64,000 bases of DNA from Flammeovirga agarivorans (GTDB lineage Bacteria > Bacteroidota > Bacteroidia > Cytophagales > Flammeovirgaceae): positions 496,001 through 560,000 of the forward strand of contig NZ_JABAIL010000005.1 of the NCBI RefSeq assembly GCF_012641475.1, written 5' to 3'. The notes beneath the pieces were generated by a model. The model was not told the DNA's origin and searched no databases. It worked only from the letters and a program-made list of their open reading frames with translations. Position numbers and translations under genes: made by a program. Positions 1 through 10,482 of this stretch are shown here, in pieces (position 1 is the stretch's first letter; each line of letters opens with the position of its first letter).

Positions 1-964
1 TTGTTTTTGAGCCAGCACTTGCCGAAGTAATACCCAATTTAATGATATTGTCTCTAAAAATTGGATGTTCTCTAGTAGAAAGAGACAATTCAACCTCTTC
101 ATCAAATAGGCGATATGCACAAATCAATTGAACTAATTCTCTATCTGTCATTTCTACTTTTGGTTCTAAACCTCCAGAGAATGGACGTAACCTTGGGAAT
201 GAAATAGAGTATTTCGTTTGCCAATAAGTTCTTTCTAGATAGTCAAGGTGAAGTGCCGTAAAAAATGAATCGGTTCTCCAGTCTTCTAAACCTATCAGTA
301 CACCTAATCCAATTTTATGAATCCCTGCCTTACCTAAACGGTCAGGAGTATCTACTCTATAATCAAAATTAGATTTTTTACCTTTTGGATGATGTTTCTT
401 GTAATCATCCTTATGGTAAGTTTCTTGGTAAACTAAAACGGTATTTAAACCTGCTTCAATAAGTTCTTCATATTCCTCTAAATCCATAGGTTGTACCTCC
501 ATGGCAATATGAGAAAAATAAGGTTTTACTAATTGAATGGCTTTTTTGATGTATTGAACACCTACAGTTCTATTGGCTTCGCCAGTTACCAATAGAATAT
601 GTTCGAAGCCCATATTTCGTATTGCTTCTGCTTCTCTGATAATTTCGTCATCAGAAAGGGTTCTTCTTCTAACTTTATTGTCTAATGAAAAACCACAATA
701 CGTACATATATTCTGACACTCATTCGATAGATACATAGGAGTATACATCTGAATGGTGTTTCCAAATCTCTTTTTGGTAAGCTGATGACTCAATTGAGCC
801 ATTTGTTCTAGGTAAGGAGCAGCAGCAGGAGATATTAACGCTTTAAAATCTTCAAGATTTCTTCGTTCTTTTCCTAATGCTCTTTCTACATCATGAGATG
901 TTTTAGCATAAATACTTGCTTTAACCTCATCCCAGTTTTGCTGATAAAATAAATCCTGGTACAT
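1..964 (-). CDS. thiH: 2-iminoacetate synthase ThiH (3' end cut by window edge)
   Basis: Radical SAM enzyme that cleaves tyrosine to dehydroglycine (2-iminoacetate), the glycine-derived part of the thiamine thiazole ring. About 321 residues are visible from the ATG at 964, beginning MYQDLFYQQNWDEV. The radical SAM cluster motif CQNICTYC (C83, C87, C90) lies in the context LSNECQNICTYCGF, which is characteristic of ThiH and not of other radical SAM proteins. It is the last visible gene of the thi operon, 58 bases after thiG. The C-terminus lies beyond the left edge. ThiF, which activates ThiS, is not seen here and could lie further left. Confidence 0.95.
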   Translation of the reverse strand, partial: MYQDLFYQQNWDEVKASIYAKTSHDVERALGKERRNLEDFKALISPAAAPYLEQMAQLSHQLTKKRFGNTIQMYTPMYLSNECQNICTYCGFSLDNKVRRRTLSDDEIIREAEAIRNMGFEHILLVTGEANRTVGVQYIKKAIQLVKPYFSHIAMEVQPMDLEEYEELIEAGLNTVLVYQETYHKDDYKKHHPKGKKSNFDYRVDTPDRLGKAGIHKIGLGVLIGLEDWRTDSFFTALHLDYLERTYWQTKYSISFPRLRPFSGGLEPKVEMTDRELVQLICAYRLFDEEVELSLSTREHPIFRDNIIKLGITSASAGSKT

Positions 965-1021
965 CTTTAATGAATTAAGATTTAAGTTCTAAGATGATCA
1001 ACATCTTAAACCTTATATCAA

Positions 1022-1795
1022 CTAAAGTTGGTTTAAAAATCCAGTAAGTGGAGAGCTTGCCTCTGCAGTAACTCTTGGTTGAGCAATTTGAGCTAAGTGT
1101 GCTGCTCTACCTGCTTCTACAGCTTGACCAAAGGCTTTGCCCATTGCAACAGGATCGCCAGCAACAGCAATAGCTGTATTTACAAGAACGGCATCTGCTC
1201 CAAGCTCCATGGCATGTGCTGCATGAGAAGGAGACCCAATACCAGCGTCAACAACTACAGGAACATTACTTTGCTCTATAATGATTTCTAAGAAATCTAA
1301 AGTCTTTAAGCCTTTATTACTACCAATAGGAGCACCTAGTGGCATTACTGCAGCACAACCTACTTCTTCCAATCTCTTACACAATACAGGATCAGCATGA
1401 ATATATGGTAGTACAATAAAACCTTGTTTTACCATTTCTTCTGCAGCTTGTAAAGTTTCAATTGGATCTGGCATTAAATACTTAGGATCAGGGTGAATTT
1501 CTAATTTTACCCAGTTTGTTCCTAAAGCTTCTCTAGCTAATTGAGCTGCAAATACGGCTTCTTTTGCTGTTCTTGCACCAGATGTGTTTGGTAATAAGTT
1601 AAATTGATCGTGTTTAAGATGAGCTAATACATCATCTTCTGGATTATCAACATCAACCCTTTTTAAGGCAACAGTAACCAATTCTGATCCTGATGCTACA
1701 AGAGCGTTTTCCATTAATTCATTAGATTTAAATTTACCTGTACCGGTAAATAATCTAGAATTAAAAGTTTTATCTGCTATTACTAATTGATCCAT
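1022..1795 (-). CDS. thiG: Thiazole synthase ThiG
   Basis: Cytoplasmic TIM-barrel enzyme that builds thiazole phosphate from deoxyxylulose 5-phosphate, ThiS-thiocarboxylate and dehydroglycine. At 257 residues it has the family's usual length. Visible motifs are LFTGTGKF near the N-terminus, [17 protein letters not shown] containing the Schiff-base lysine candidate K97, [27 protein letters not shown] and the phosphate-binding [20 protein letters not shown] near residue 190. It lies between thiE (12-base gap) and thiH in one minus-strand operon controlled by the TPP riboswitch. Confidence 0.97.
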   Translation of the reverse strand: MDQLVIADKTFNSRLFTGTGKFKSNELMENALVASGSELVTVALKRVDVDNPEDDVLAHLKHDQFNLLPNTSGARTAKEAVFAAQLAREALGTNWVKLEIHPDPKYLMPDPIETLQAAEEMVKQGFIVLPYIHADPVLCKRLEEVGCAAVMPLGAPIGSNKGLKTLDFLEIIIEQSNVPVVVDAGIGSPSHAAHAMELGADAVLVNTAIAVAGDPVAMGKAFGQAVEAGRAAHLAQIAQPRVTAEASSPLTGFLNQL

Positions 1796-1806
1796 TTTTC
1801 TGTCGG

Positions 1807-2433
1807 TTACATCTCCAATTCTACTTCTAAAGCGGATACTGTTGAAGAAGGCTGATCAGCATTGGCAATTAAACCAGAAACTGCTACACCAAAAACTCCA
1901 GTCGAGAGAATGTCTTTTACATCTGTCGTTTCGATACCTCCAATAGCAATAATTGGTGTATCAATACCTCTTTCTTTACATTGATCTAAAAGAGATTGAT
2001 ATCCTTCTAAACCAAGAATTGGACTTAATTTTTTCTTTGTCTGTGTAAATCTGAAAGGTCCCAATCCAATATAATCCACTCCAAAATCGAATAATCTTTG
2101 AATGTCTTCTATAGTGTTGGCAGTACCTCCGATGATTTTATCACTTCCTAAAATTTCACGAGCTAAAGCTGGAGAAGAATCTTCTTTTCCAACATGCACA
2201 CCATGAGCATTTATTGCTAAGGCTACTTCAGGCTTATCATTAATCAATAATATAGCATTGTATTGATCTGTGATTTCTTTTGCCTGCTTACCTAGTGCAA
2301 TGTATTCTTCAGTACTTACTTCTTTTGCTCTCAACTGAATCCAACGACATCCCGCTTCACATGCTTCTTTGATATGTTGAAGATGGTTTTTGTCTTTTTT
2401 TTCAGTAGATATATAATGAAGTTTACTAATCAT
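1807..2433 (-). CDS. thiE: Thiamine-phosphate synthase ThiE
   Basis: Joins HMP pyrophosphate and thiazole phosphate to thiamine phosphate in the cytoplasm. The product is about 208 residues with the ThiE core: WIQLRAKE near the N-terminus, [20 protein letters not shown] (Mg/pyrophosphate binding), [12 protein letters not shown] and AIGGI near the C-terminus. I chose the ATG at 2433 ([10 protein letters not shown]). It overlaps the thiD stop by 8 bases (ATGATTAG), as expected for coupled translation, and puts the beta strand start where other ThiE proteins begin. A longer reading from 2475 would add 14 unmatched residues. This is the canonical ThiE of the two ThiE-family genes in the operon. 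Confidence 0.94.
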   Translation of the reverse strand: MISKLHYISTEKKDKNHLQHIKEACEAGCRWIQLRAKEVSTEEYIALGKQAKEITDQYNAILLINDKPEVALAINAHGVHVGKEDSSPALAREILGSDKIIGGTANTIEDIQRLFDFGVDYIGLGPFRFTQTKKKLSPILGLEGYQSLLDQCKERGIDTPIIAIGGIETTDVKDILSTGVFGVAVSGLIANADQPSSTVSALEVELEM

Positions 2434-3193
2434 GATTCTTAATAAATGTATGCTGTCCAAGCTTACTTTCATCACTCATTAAAAAATCTTCGATATACGC
2501 TTTGCTTAAGCGACAAGATTTCTCGATGGAGTGGCCATGGGCAAGATTACTTGCAATTGATGATGATAAAACACAGCCAGAACCATGCTTTTCAAAAATA
2601 TCAATTTCTTTTCCTTCAATTAATGTTTCTTTTCCTTTATAGATAAGAATATCATTACCCTTTTCGGATGGATTATGTCCTCCTTTCAATAATACATGAG
2701 TGGAATGACTAATTTCTTTTGCTTTTTTTAGAGGGTCACCTCCATTGGCAAGAACTTCCATTTCCTTGTAATTAGGAGTAATGATATCAACACTTTGCAA
2801 TACCTTATCTAACCATTTGATTGAAGTCTCATTATGAAAATCATAGCCTGCACTTGCTCTAAATACAGGATCTAATACGACTTTACAGGTTGGAAAGAAA
2901 CCTTTCACCAATCCAATCCAATTAGACATCAAGTGGAAATTCTCAACAATTCCGATTTTTAATGCATTTAAAGGATACTTTTCGATTAGTGGAAGTAGTT
3001 GAGCAGTAACTACATCTGCACTCATCCAGTTCATACCAATAAAATCATCTGCCGTTTGGTAAGTCAGAGCAGTACAGACACCCAACCCTTGTACATCATG
3101 TGCTTCAAAGGTTTTAATATCTGATAAAATACCAGCTCCTGCTGAAGGGTCAAATCCAGCTAAACTTAAGGCAAAAGGTCTATGGTTTTCCAT
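2426..3193 (-). CDS. thiD: Hydroxymethylpyrimidine / phosphomethylpyrimidine kinase ThiD
   Basis: Ribokinase-fold kinase that phosphorylates HMP and HMP-phosphate to HMP pyrophosphate, the pyrimidine half of thiamine. At 255 residues it is of usual length. The N-terminal SLAGFDPSAGAGILSDIKTF is the ThiD signature with the HMP-binding region. The C-terminal HGSGCVLSSSIASNLAHG carries the GxGC anion-hole/catalytic motif of this family, and LLKGGHN matches the usual strand before it. It overlaps the upstream ThiE/TenI-like gene by 28 bases and thiE by 8 bases, so it is translated as part of a tight operon. Confidence 0.96.
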   Translation of the reverse strand: MENHRPFALSLAGFDPSAGAGILSDIKTFEAHDVQGLGVCTALTYQTADDFIGMNWMSADVVTAQLLPLIEKYPLNALKIGIVENFHLMSNWIGLVKGFFPTCKVVLDPVFRASAGYDFHNETSIKWLDKVLQSVDIITPNYKEMEVLANGGDPLKKAKEISHSTHVLLKGGHNPSEKGNDILIYKGKETLIEGKEIDIFEKHGSGCVLSSSIASNLAHGHSIEKSCRLSKAYIEDFLMSDESKLGQHTFIKNHD

Positions 3194-3786
3194 GATGATA
3201 GTAATTGTTCTGCTTTAGAAATTAATTGATCTGATGATGTAGCCCATAAATAACCTAATAAAGCAACTCCTTTAAATGAAGATCCTTTTAATGATAAAAT
3301 TGTTTGAGGAGAAATACCCCCTAACGCAATTATTTTCTGCGTGCTAATTATGTTCTCTTTCATCTTTTTTAGAATCGAAGAATTAGCCTGATAACCTTCT
3401 TTTGAGATACTATCAAAAACAGGGCTCAAGAAGAGGTAATCAAACTTGTTGGGAAGATAAGAAAGTTCATCAAAATCATGAACTGATGAGCTAATTCTAA
3501 CTTTTTTTTCAATCCAATAATTGAAAACATCTTTATCTGTACTTCTTCTATCCGATTCTCTAAAATGGACACCACCTAAATCAAACCTTTCCACTAAATG
3601 ATGGTATTGATGAAGAGTAATCTTATTATGGTAGCTGATAGGAATTGACGTAATGAAATCCTCAACCTCTTTTTCTGAAGCATTAGGTTTTCTGATATGT
3701 AGTATATCAATTCCATTTTCCAACCAGAATAAAATCTGATGGATTTCTTCTTCAAAGAAGTCAGGTGTCGTAATTCCTATCAGCAT
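3166..3786 (-). CDS. ThiE/TenI-family protein, divergent second copy in the thi operon
   Basis: A 206-residue TIM-barrel protein of the ThiE/TenI family. Barrel landmarks are DILHIRKP, GGVHFRES, DYLFLSPVFDSISKEGYQ and IIALGGISPQTI. Compared with the canonical ThiE two genes downstream it has HIR where ThiE has QLR, and it lacks a recognisable LINDxxxxA phosphate/Mg segment (it has ITLHQYHHLVERFDLGG). That suggests a TenI-like role, such as thiazole tautomerase, instead of a second synthase; this is inference. Many Bacteroidota thi operons carry two such genes. It lies 48 bases after thiC and overlaps thiD by 28 bases. Confidence 0.85.
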   Translation of the reverse strand: MLIGITTPDFFEEEIHQILFWLENGIDILHIRKPNASEKEVEDFITSIPISYHNKITLHQYHHLVERFDLGGVHFRESDRRSTDKDVFNYWIEKKVRISSSVHDFDELSYLPNKFDYLFLSPVFDSISKEGYQANSSILKKMKENIISTQKIIALGGISPQTILSLKGSSFKGVALLGYLWATSSDQLISKAEQLLSSWKTIDLLP

Positions 3787-3834
3787 AATGAAATCTTATT
3801 TATAGAACTATTACTGTTCTACGGACAGCAAATT

Positions 3835-5745
<1,911 letters not shown>

Positions 5746-5842
5746 TTAGCTCAGTTGAGATAACATTCTTTACTTTTGAAAAATCACTTAATCATAGTAT
5801 TGTGAGTACGAAAGTCTTCCTCGAATAATAATTTAAATGATA

Positions 5843-6049
5843 TTAGCCACCTTGAGCAGGGGCAACAACGGTTACATGGTCTTTTTCTAATACTGCATGA
5901 GCCTCCCATTGACTTTGCGGAATGATTTCATCATTAATCGCAACAGCGACCGTTCCTCTTGCAACGGAAATATTCATGAATTCTAAAAGTTGTGCTACAG
6001 AATAAGCACTTGGGAGTGTTACAGACTTATTGTTTACAGTGATATTCAT
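5843..6049 (-). CDS. thiS: Sulfur carrier protein ThiS
   Basis: A 68-residue beta-grasp protein ending in the diglycine AQGG, which is adenylated and thiocarboxylated to donate sulfur to the thiazole ring. The start MNITVNNKSVTLP and the central GTVAVAINDEIIPQSQW match ThiS and not the related MoaD, and the thi neighbours settle the choice. It is the first gene after the TPP riboswitch, whose end lies about 90 bases upstream, and is followed after about 160 bases by thiC. Confidence 0.95.
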   Translation of the reverse strand: MNITVNNKSVTLPSAYSVAQLLEFMNISVARGTVAVAINDEIIPQSQWEAHAVLEKDHVTVVAPAQGG

Positions 6050-6137
6050 TTCGAATAAATTAGAAATGTGACAATCATTACAACCAATAAACCTTAGGAG
6101 AAAAATTACACAGAAAGTGCAATAGATAGAAATGGAC

Positions 6138-6210
6138 TTTTCCCTTCGTCGGTACTAACCGCATCAGGTTCAAAGGGTATTTCTCAGTTCGATTTAACGA
6201 ACACCCCTAA
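6138..6210 (-). promoter_or_regulatory. TPP riboswitch (THI element) of the thi operon
   Basis: On the minus strand the stretch contains the conserved blocks of the thiamine pyrophosphate aptamer in order: GGGGTG at 6202-6207, CTGAGA at 6182-6187, ACCCTTTGAACCTGAT at about 6164-6179, and GGTTAGTACCGACGAAGGGA at about 6141-6160. CTGAGA and CCTGAT are the pyrimidine-sensing elements, and the last block closes the pyrophosphate-sensing arm. It lies about 90 bases before thiS and should repress the whole operon when thiamine pyrophosphate is plentiful. No clear intrinsic terminator follows, so control may act on translation initiation of thiS. Confidence 0.96.
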
Positions 6211-6350
6211 AGTAAATGTGAAGCAAAGATAATGAGAAATATTTAAGATTTAGGAAATAAGTTTTAAAAATTACGATATCAGCTGATTTCATTTTAAGCT
6301 TAGAATAAAAATATTCTAACTACTTAACTCTATAATTCTTAATTAATAAC

Positions 6351-6358
6351 TACTTTTG
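6351..6358 (+). promoter_or_regulatory. Promoter -7 element for miaE
   Basis: TACTTTTG fits the Bacteroidota -7 consensus TAnnTTTG exactly and lies 24 bases before the miaE ATG, which supports that start. No clear -33 TTG was identified. Confidence 0.6.
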
Positions 6359-6381
6359 CCCCATAAACTTGATCAAAATTT

Positions 6382-6996
6382 ATGGAAGAGGAATTCAAAG
6401 GGCAGGGACATATGCTCCACCTAAAATTACCTACTGACCCAAGATGGGTTGATATGGTAGAAAACTCAAATATTGAGGAAATTTTAGTGGATCATGCTTA
6501 CTGTGAACAAAAAGCAGCAACGGCAAGTATGTCATTAATAGTCAACTACCCTGAATTGGATGAATTGGTAGATACTTTGATGCCAATTGTAGCTGAAGAA
6601 TGGGAACATTTTGAAAGAGTTGTAAAACAATTACGCAAACGAGGACTTTCTTTAGGTAGAATGCGAAAAGATGATTACGTAAATGGAATCATCAAATTTG
6701 CTAAAAAAGGAGGTTCAAGGATTGATCAATTAGTAGATAAACTTCTTGTAAGTGCATTAATAGAAGCGCGCTCTTGTGAGCGTTTTAAACTACTGTGGAA
6801 AGGCTTAGATGATGAAGAATTGAAAGCTTTCTATTATGAACTAATGGTTTCTGAAGCAGGACATTATGTGACTTTTATTGATCTGGCAAGGAAATACAAG
6901 GATAGAGAAATCGTGGATGCTCGTTGGCAAGAGTTTCTTAATAAAGAAGCAGAGTTGCTTAAAAGTTTAGAAGTGCGACCTGATAGGATGCATTAA
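6382..6996 (+). CDS. miaE: tRNA-(ms2io6A) hydroxylase MiaE
   Basis: A 204-residue ferritin-like non-haem diiron enzyme that hydroxylates the isopentenyl group of ms2i6A at position 37 of tRNAs reading UNN codons. The diiron ligands sit in a four-helix arrangement: DHAYCEQKAATAS near residue 40, EEWEHFERV near 73 (ExxH), LIEARSCERF near 130 and SEAGHYVTFIDLA near 157 (ExxH). This pattern and the C-terminal EVRPDRMH segment are typical of MiaE. The ATG at 6382 fits the promoter; an in-frame ATG at 6412 is an alternative. It stands before pabB with no visible terminator between them. Confidence 0.93.
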   Translation: MEEEFKGQGHMLHLKLPTDPRWVDMVENSNIEEILVDHAYCEQKAATASMSLIVNYPELDELVDTLMPIVAEEWEHFERVVKQLRKRGLSLGRMRKDDYVNGIIKFAKKGGSRIDQLVDKLLVSALIEARSCERFKLLWKGLDDEELKAFYYELMVSEAGHYVTFIDLARKYKDREIVDARWQEFLNKEAELLKSLEVRPDRMH

Positions 6997-7008
6997 TAAA
7001 CTATTGTG

Positions 7009-7016
7009 TAATTTTG
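7009..7016 (+). promoter_or_regulatory. Candidate -7 element immediately before pabB
   Basis: TAATTTTG matches TAnnTTTG exactly and ends only 7 bases before the pabB ATG at 7024. The following bases, TAGTGCA, are the same as those after the element at 41796. No clear -33 TTG at the right distance was seen, so it is tentative. Confidence 0.4.
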
Positions 7017-7023
7017 TAGTGCA

Positions 7024-8331
7024 ATGATGATAGTAGAAGAACTAGATACAATATCGATGAAATTTCCATTAGAAGATTTATCGTCTTTCCGTTTAAAAGC
7101 GTGGTATTGGGGGAGAAAGGAAGAATACTGTACATATTTATTCGACCATAACATTTCTTACCCAGAAGGAGGCTTTAAACATTTATTGGCTGTCGGAGCA
7201 AAAAATATTTGCCCGATCGAGGAAGGGCATTCTTTTGAAAGTGTAGAGCGATTTCAACGCGAACATAAAGAATGGATGTTTGGTCATTGGGGGTATGATC
7301 TTAAGAATGAAGTAGAACTGCTCTGTTCAGATCACCCAGATGGTATCGAAATGCCAAATGCATTTTTTTACATTCCTAAAACACTATTCGTTTTTGGAGA
7401 AAAAGATGTAGAAATTATCACTGAAGGTGATGAAGAAGCTATCTTTTTTGAAGTATTGAATACCGAAGTTCCTGAAATGTCAGATGGATGGAGAGGAAAG
7501 GTATTACCTAAGATTTCGAAAAAAGTATATGTAGATACAGTAGAGCGTATTCAAGAACATATATTGGAAGGAGATGTTTATGAAGTAAATATCTGTATGG
7601 AATTCTTAGCAAGAGAGGCTAAAATCGACCCATTTGATTTATATCTAAGGTTATCTGCACTATCACCGGCTCCATTTTCTGCTTTCCACCGAGTAAATGA
7701 TAAATATGTAGTTTCTTCGTCTCCCGAACGCTTTATGAAAAAAGAAGGGAAAAGAATAGTTTCTCAACCTATTAAAGGAACTATAAGACGAGGTACATCA
7801 CAGGAAGAAGATGAACAATTAAAACTTGATCTTCGTAATTCTGAAAAAGAGGTAGCTGAAAATATGATGATTGTTGACCTCGTTAGAAATGACTTGGCAA
7901 GAACTTGTAAAGCTGGAACGATTAAGGTACCTGAAATCTTCGGTGTATATAGCTTTAAGACTGTTCATCAAATGATTTCAACGATTGAAGGTGAAATAAA
8001 AGACTTCTTACCTTTTACTGAAGTGATCAAAAAGGCATTTCCTATGGGAAGTATGACAGGAGCACCTAAAGTAATGGCTATGGCATTGATAGAGACTTAT
8101 GAAAGAACAAAAAGAGGTTTATACTCGGGTTCTATTGGTTATATCACTCCTGAAGGAGACTTCGATTTCAATGTGGTCATTCGTAGTGCTTTCTATAATG
8201 CAGCTGCCGAATATATTTCATTCCAAATTGGTTCAGCAATTACTATAGACTCTGAAGCTGAAGCAGAACATGAAGAATGTATCTTAAAAGCAAAAGGAAT
8301 GTTGGCTGCTTTAAATGCAGAAATGATATAA
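7024..8331 (+). CDS. pabB: Aminodeoxychorismate synthase component I PabB
   Basis: A 435-residue chorismate-utilising enzyme that makes 4-amino-4-deoxychorismate from chorismate and ammonia in folate synthesis. The C-terminal chorismate-binding domain (about 165-430) has SSSPERFM, PIKGT, EKEVAENMMIVDLVRND, MGSMTGAPKVMAM and SGSIGYITPEGDFDFNV. The lysine K251 in PIKGT is the covalent-intermediate lysine of PabB; anthranilate synthases have PIAGT there, so this is not TrpE. The N-terminal 160 residues are divergent. No glutamine amidotransferase partner (PabA) or lyase (PabC) is adjacent. Start: ATG at 7024, with a second ATG directly after it. Confidence 0.92.
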   Translation: MMIVEELDTISMKFPLEDLSSFRLKAWYWGRKEEYCTYLFDHNISYPEGGFKHLLAVGAKNICPIEEGHSFESVERFQREHKEWMFGHWGYDLKNEVELLCSDHPDGIEMPNAFFYIPKTLFVFGEKDVEIITEGDEEAIFFEVLNTEVPEMSDGWRGKVLPKISKKVYVDTVERIQEHILEGDVYEVNICMEFLAREAKIDPFDLYLRLSALSPAPFSAFHRVNDKYVVSSSPERFMKKEGKRIVSQPIKGTIRRGTSQEEDEQLKLDLRNSEKEVAENMMIVDLVRNDLARTCKAGTIKVPEIFGVYSFKTVHQMISTIEGEIKDFLPFTEVIKKAFPMGSMTGAPKVMAMALIETYERTKRGLYSGSIGYITPEGDFDFNVVIRSAFYNAAAEYISFQIGSAITIDSEAEAEHEECILKAKGMLAALNAEMI

Positions 8332-8352
8332 AAGTTAGTGAATAACTACTTC

Positions 8353-8388
8353 AAAGTCTGTCGTTTTGTGAAATGACAGACTTTTTTT
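8353..8388 (+). terminator. Intrinsic terminator after pabB
   Basis: Ten-base stem AAAGTCTGTC / GACAGACTTT with a 12-base loop, followed by a T run, 20 bases after the pabB stop. Confidence 0.9.
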
Positions 8389-8426
8389 ATTTTTAAATAT
8401 ATATACATGACACTCAAAGCAGCTAT

Positions 8427-9416
8427 ATGAATATAAAAACTAACAGACAAGAGATCTCTATATCTATTTATTGGAGTAAATTCTATTTCCAAAAAACGAT
8501 TAAAGATTATTTCTTTATTTATCCAATGACGCTTTTTGGTGGGATTTTTATCAACTTATTCACTTCACCAGGTGAACTTTCTTTACTTTGGTCCGGTTTG
8601 TTTCCTTTGGCTTTATCGTCTGGATTTTTGATGATGTACCTTTCTTATCTAGGTAAGACAAACATCCATTGTAATAAAGATTACTTAGTGATTAATTCTT
8701 TTTTTAGAAGAAAAATAAAAATAGAAACAAAAAAAATAGCTCAATTGTACTTGTTGAAAGAACAAGCTTTATCCAAAGATATATTGAAGAATATGGTTCG
8801 TTTAGAAATGAAAACGAAGCATGGAAATATAATTGACTGTTTACCAAGACCAATTAATGCCTTTGAGGGACAGCAAATAGAGGAAGCTGTTGAGAAGTTT
8901 TTAGGTATTGAGGATTATTACGTTGAAGGTGAATATCAAGCTAAAGGAAAGCAAAAAGAGGAACATGTTCAACAAAAGAAAAAACTAAGTTCAGAAACAC
9001 TCACTAATGACATTCTGACCATTAATTTTAAAGATTATTTGATAGAAAATCACTTTGAGTTTCATTGGAATAATAATAGAGTAGATCATGCATATTGGTG
9101 TAATTCAGGAGAGGAAAAGGCTGTAGTTTATCAACTAAATGGTAAATGCTTTATTGAAGTAAAAGTAAATTATACCAGACATTTTAAAGATCAGATAACT
9201 GATTTTAAGCGTTGGACTCAATCATTGACGTATAACAACCAAGAATATTTATTGGATAAAGAGGATGAAGGGAAATTTTACAATAGATATTCAGAAAGAA
9301 ATGAGATAAGAGTTATCCAACGTTTATACATGAATGAAAATCGAAGTAACTATTTGAGAATTTGTCAATATAATAATAGTAGTATTGATGTGACTTTTGG
9401 CGAACTAACCATATAA
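8427..9416 (+). CDS. Unknown membrane protein, possibly DUF4178-like C-terminal part (pair member 1)
   Basis: A 329-residue protein I do not recognise with certainty. Two membrane segments lie near residues 29-46 (FFIYPMTLFGGIFINLF) and 52-73. A predicted cytoplasmic beta-rich region follows (LVINSFFRRKIKIETKKIAQ). A charged linker near 165-185 precedes a tryptophan- and tyrosine-rich C-terminal domain of about 140 residues that ends NYLRICQYNNSSIDVTFG. The layout and the last 60 residues resemble the next gene, 10 bases downstream, so the two look like diverged duplicates that act together. The C-terminal pattern recalls DUF4178, but I could not confirm this. Confidence 0.75.
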   Translation: MNIKTNRQEISISIYWSKFYFQKTIKDYFFIYPMTLFGGIFINLFTSPGELSLLWSGLFPLALSSGFLMMYLSYLGKTNIHCNKDYLVINSFFRRKIKIETKKIAQLYLLKEQALSKDILKNMVRLEMKTKHGNIIDCLPRPINAFEGQQIEEAVEKFLGIEDYYVEGEYQAKGKQKEEHVQQKKKLSSETLTNDILTINFKDYLIENHFEFHWNNNRVDHAYWCNSGEEKAVVYQLNGKCFIEVKVNYTRHFKDQITDFKRWTQSLTYNNQEYLLDKEDEGKFYNRYSERNEIRVIQRLYMNENRSNYLRICQYNNSSIDVTFGELTI

Positions 9417-9426
9417 CTAACAAATA

Positions 9427-10482
9427 ATGAATATTAGAGAAACGAGAAATGGGGGGCTTGCATTAAGTATTGAAGCAGAGCTAAGTAATGAATATAAAAA
9501 GGAGGCATTTAATGATATTCGGAGGAGAGAAATAACTCCAATTCTATTGTTTTCTTTAGCCGCTGCAGCCATCTTATTGGTACTTCATATTGGATTGAGT
9601 GCAATTTTATTAGCGGGAGTAGCTATAAGGGTTTGGTATTTTTATGAAGTAAGCCGAAAAACGGTGAGCTTACAATTTTATTTGATAGGAGATCAATTAA
9701 GGTTGAACATCATCAATAATAAAAGTATGGCAATTGATGTAGTTCACTACATGGATGATATTGAGCAATTGTTTATCAGCCCGCTCAAAAACAATAAAAT
9801 TAAGGTATCGATATTAGGTAAAGACGGTTTTGAAAAGGAATTGATAATTCTTGAAAAAGAAAGAATGAGTGAAGCTTTTGAGCTTGTCGAGAAAGTGCAT
9901 AAATATTTCTCAATTCAGCCTACAGGGGTAATAGGGGAGATTAATTTTGAGAGAAATGATTTAGCTGAACCTAAACGTAAACGTCAATACTTTAAGATTT
10001 TTGATCAAGATGTAGAGGATATAAGAAACAAAGGTGTAATTCAACTTCAAGGAAAGGATTTTTTTATTGAACGATCAGCTCAGATCGATTGGGTAAATGG
10101 TATGAATTCATATTGGTTTAAGATAGATCAAGAGCAATATTTATATTTTCATGCATCGCTGTCAAGCCAAATATTTATTTTAGAGAAAAGTATATCTTAC
10201 CTCTATGACTTAGACTTCTATTATTTAGAGAGTGATCTATCTAATATTCATACAAGTTTTGTTTATAATGATATCACCTATTATCAATGTGAACAAAATC
10301 ATGGAGAATATTATATCGAAGGGAAATTACGAGATAATAATGTCTACCAAGTGCTATACGAAGATGAGGAAAGAGAACATTTTTTACGTTTTATGATAGT
10401 GAATGGTAGAATAGAAACATTTATCGGTAGAAATATTCAGAACCATCAACTTCAACAAATTTTACCAGAAATTGAAGACTAA
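9427..10482 (+). CDS. Unknown membrane protein, possibly DUF4178-like C-terminal part (pair member 2)
   Basis: A 351-residue protein with the same plan as its upstream neighbour. Two adjacent membrane segments near residues 36-70 (ILLFSLAAAAILLVLHIG onward) are followed by a beta-rich segment with DIEQLFISPLKNNKIKVSI, and then a C-terminal domain containing FFIERSAQIDWVNGMNSYWF and NDITYYQCEQNHGEYYIEG. The pair probably forms one operon (10-base gap). The stop overlaps the stop of the convergent SLC13 gene (10479-10482), so both genes end in the same four bases with no terminator between. Function unknown; a membrane-bound sensor or scaffold is possible. Confidence 0.75.
   Translation: MNIRETRNGGLALSIEAELSNEYKKEAFNDIRRREITPILLFSLAAAAILLVLHIGLSAILLAGVAIRVWYFYEVSRKTVSLQFYLIGDQLRLNIINNKSMAIDVVHYMDDIEQLFISPLKNNKIKVSILGKDGFEKELIILEKERMSEAFELVEKVHKYFSIQPTGVIGEINFERNDLAEPKRKRQYFKIFDQDVEDIRNKGVIQLQGKDFFIERSAQIDWVNGMNSYWFKIDQEQYLYFHASLSSQIFILEKSISYLYDLDFYYLESDLSNIHTSFVYNDITYYQCEQNHGEYYIEGKLRDNNVYQVLYEDEEREHFLRFMIVNGRIETFIGRNIQNHQLQQILPEIED

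Noticed and set aside
7024-8331. Anthranilate synthase TrpE as identity
   Set aside because: The PIKGT motif with lysine is that of PabB; TrpE has PIAGT, and no trp genes are adjacent.
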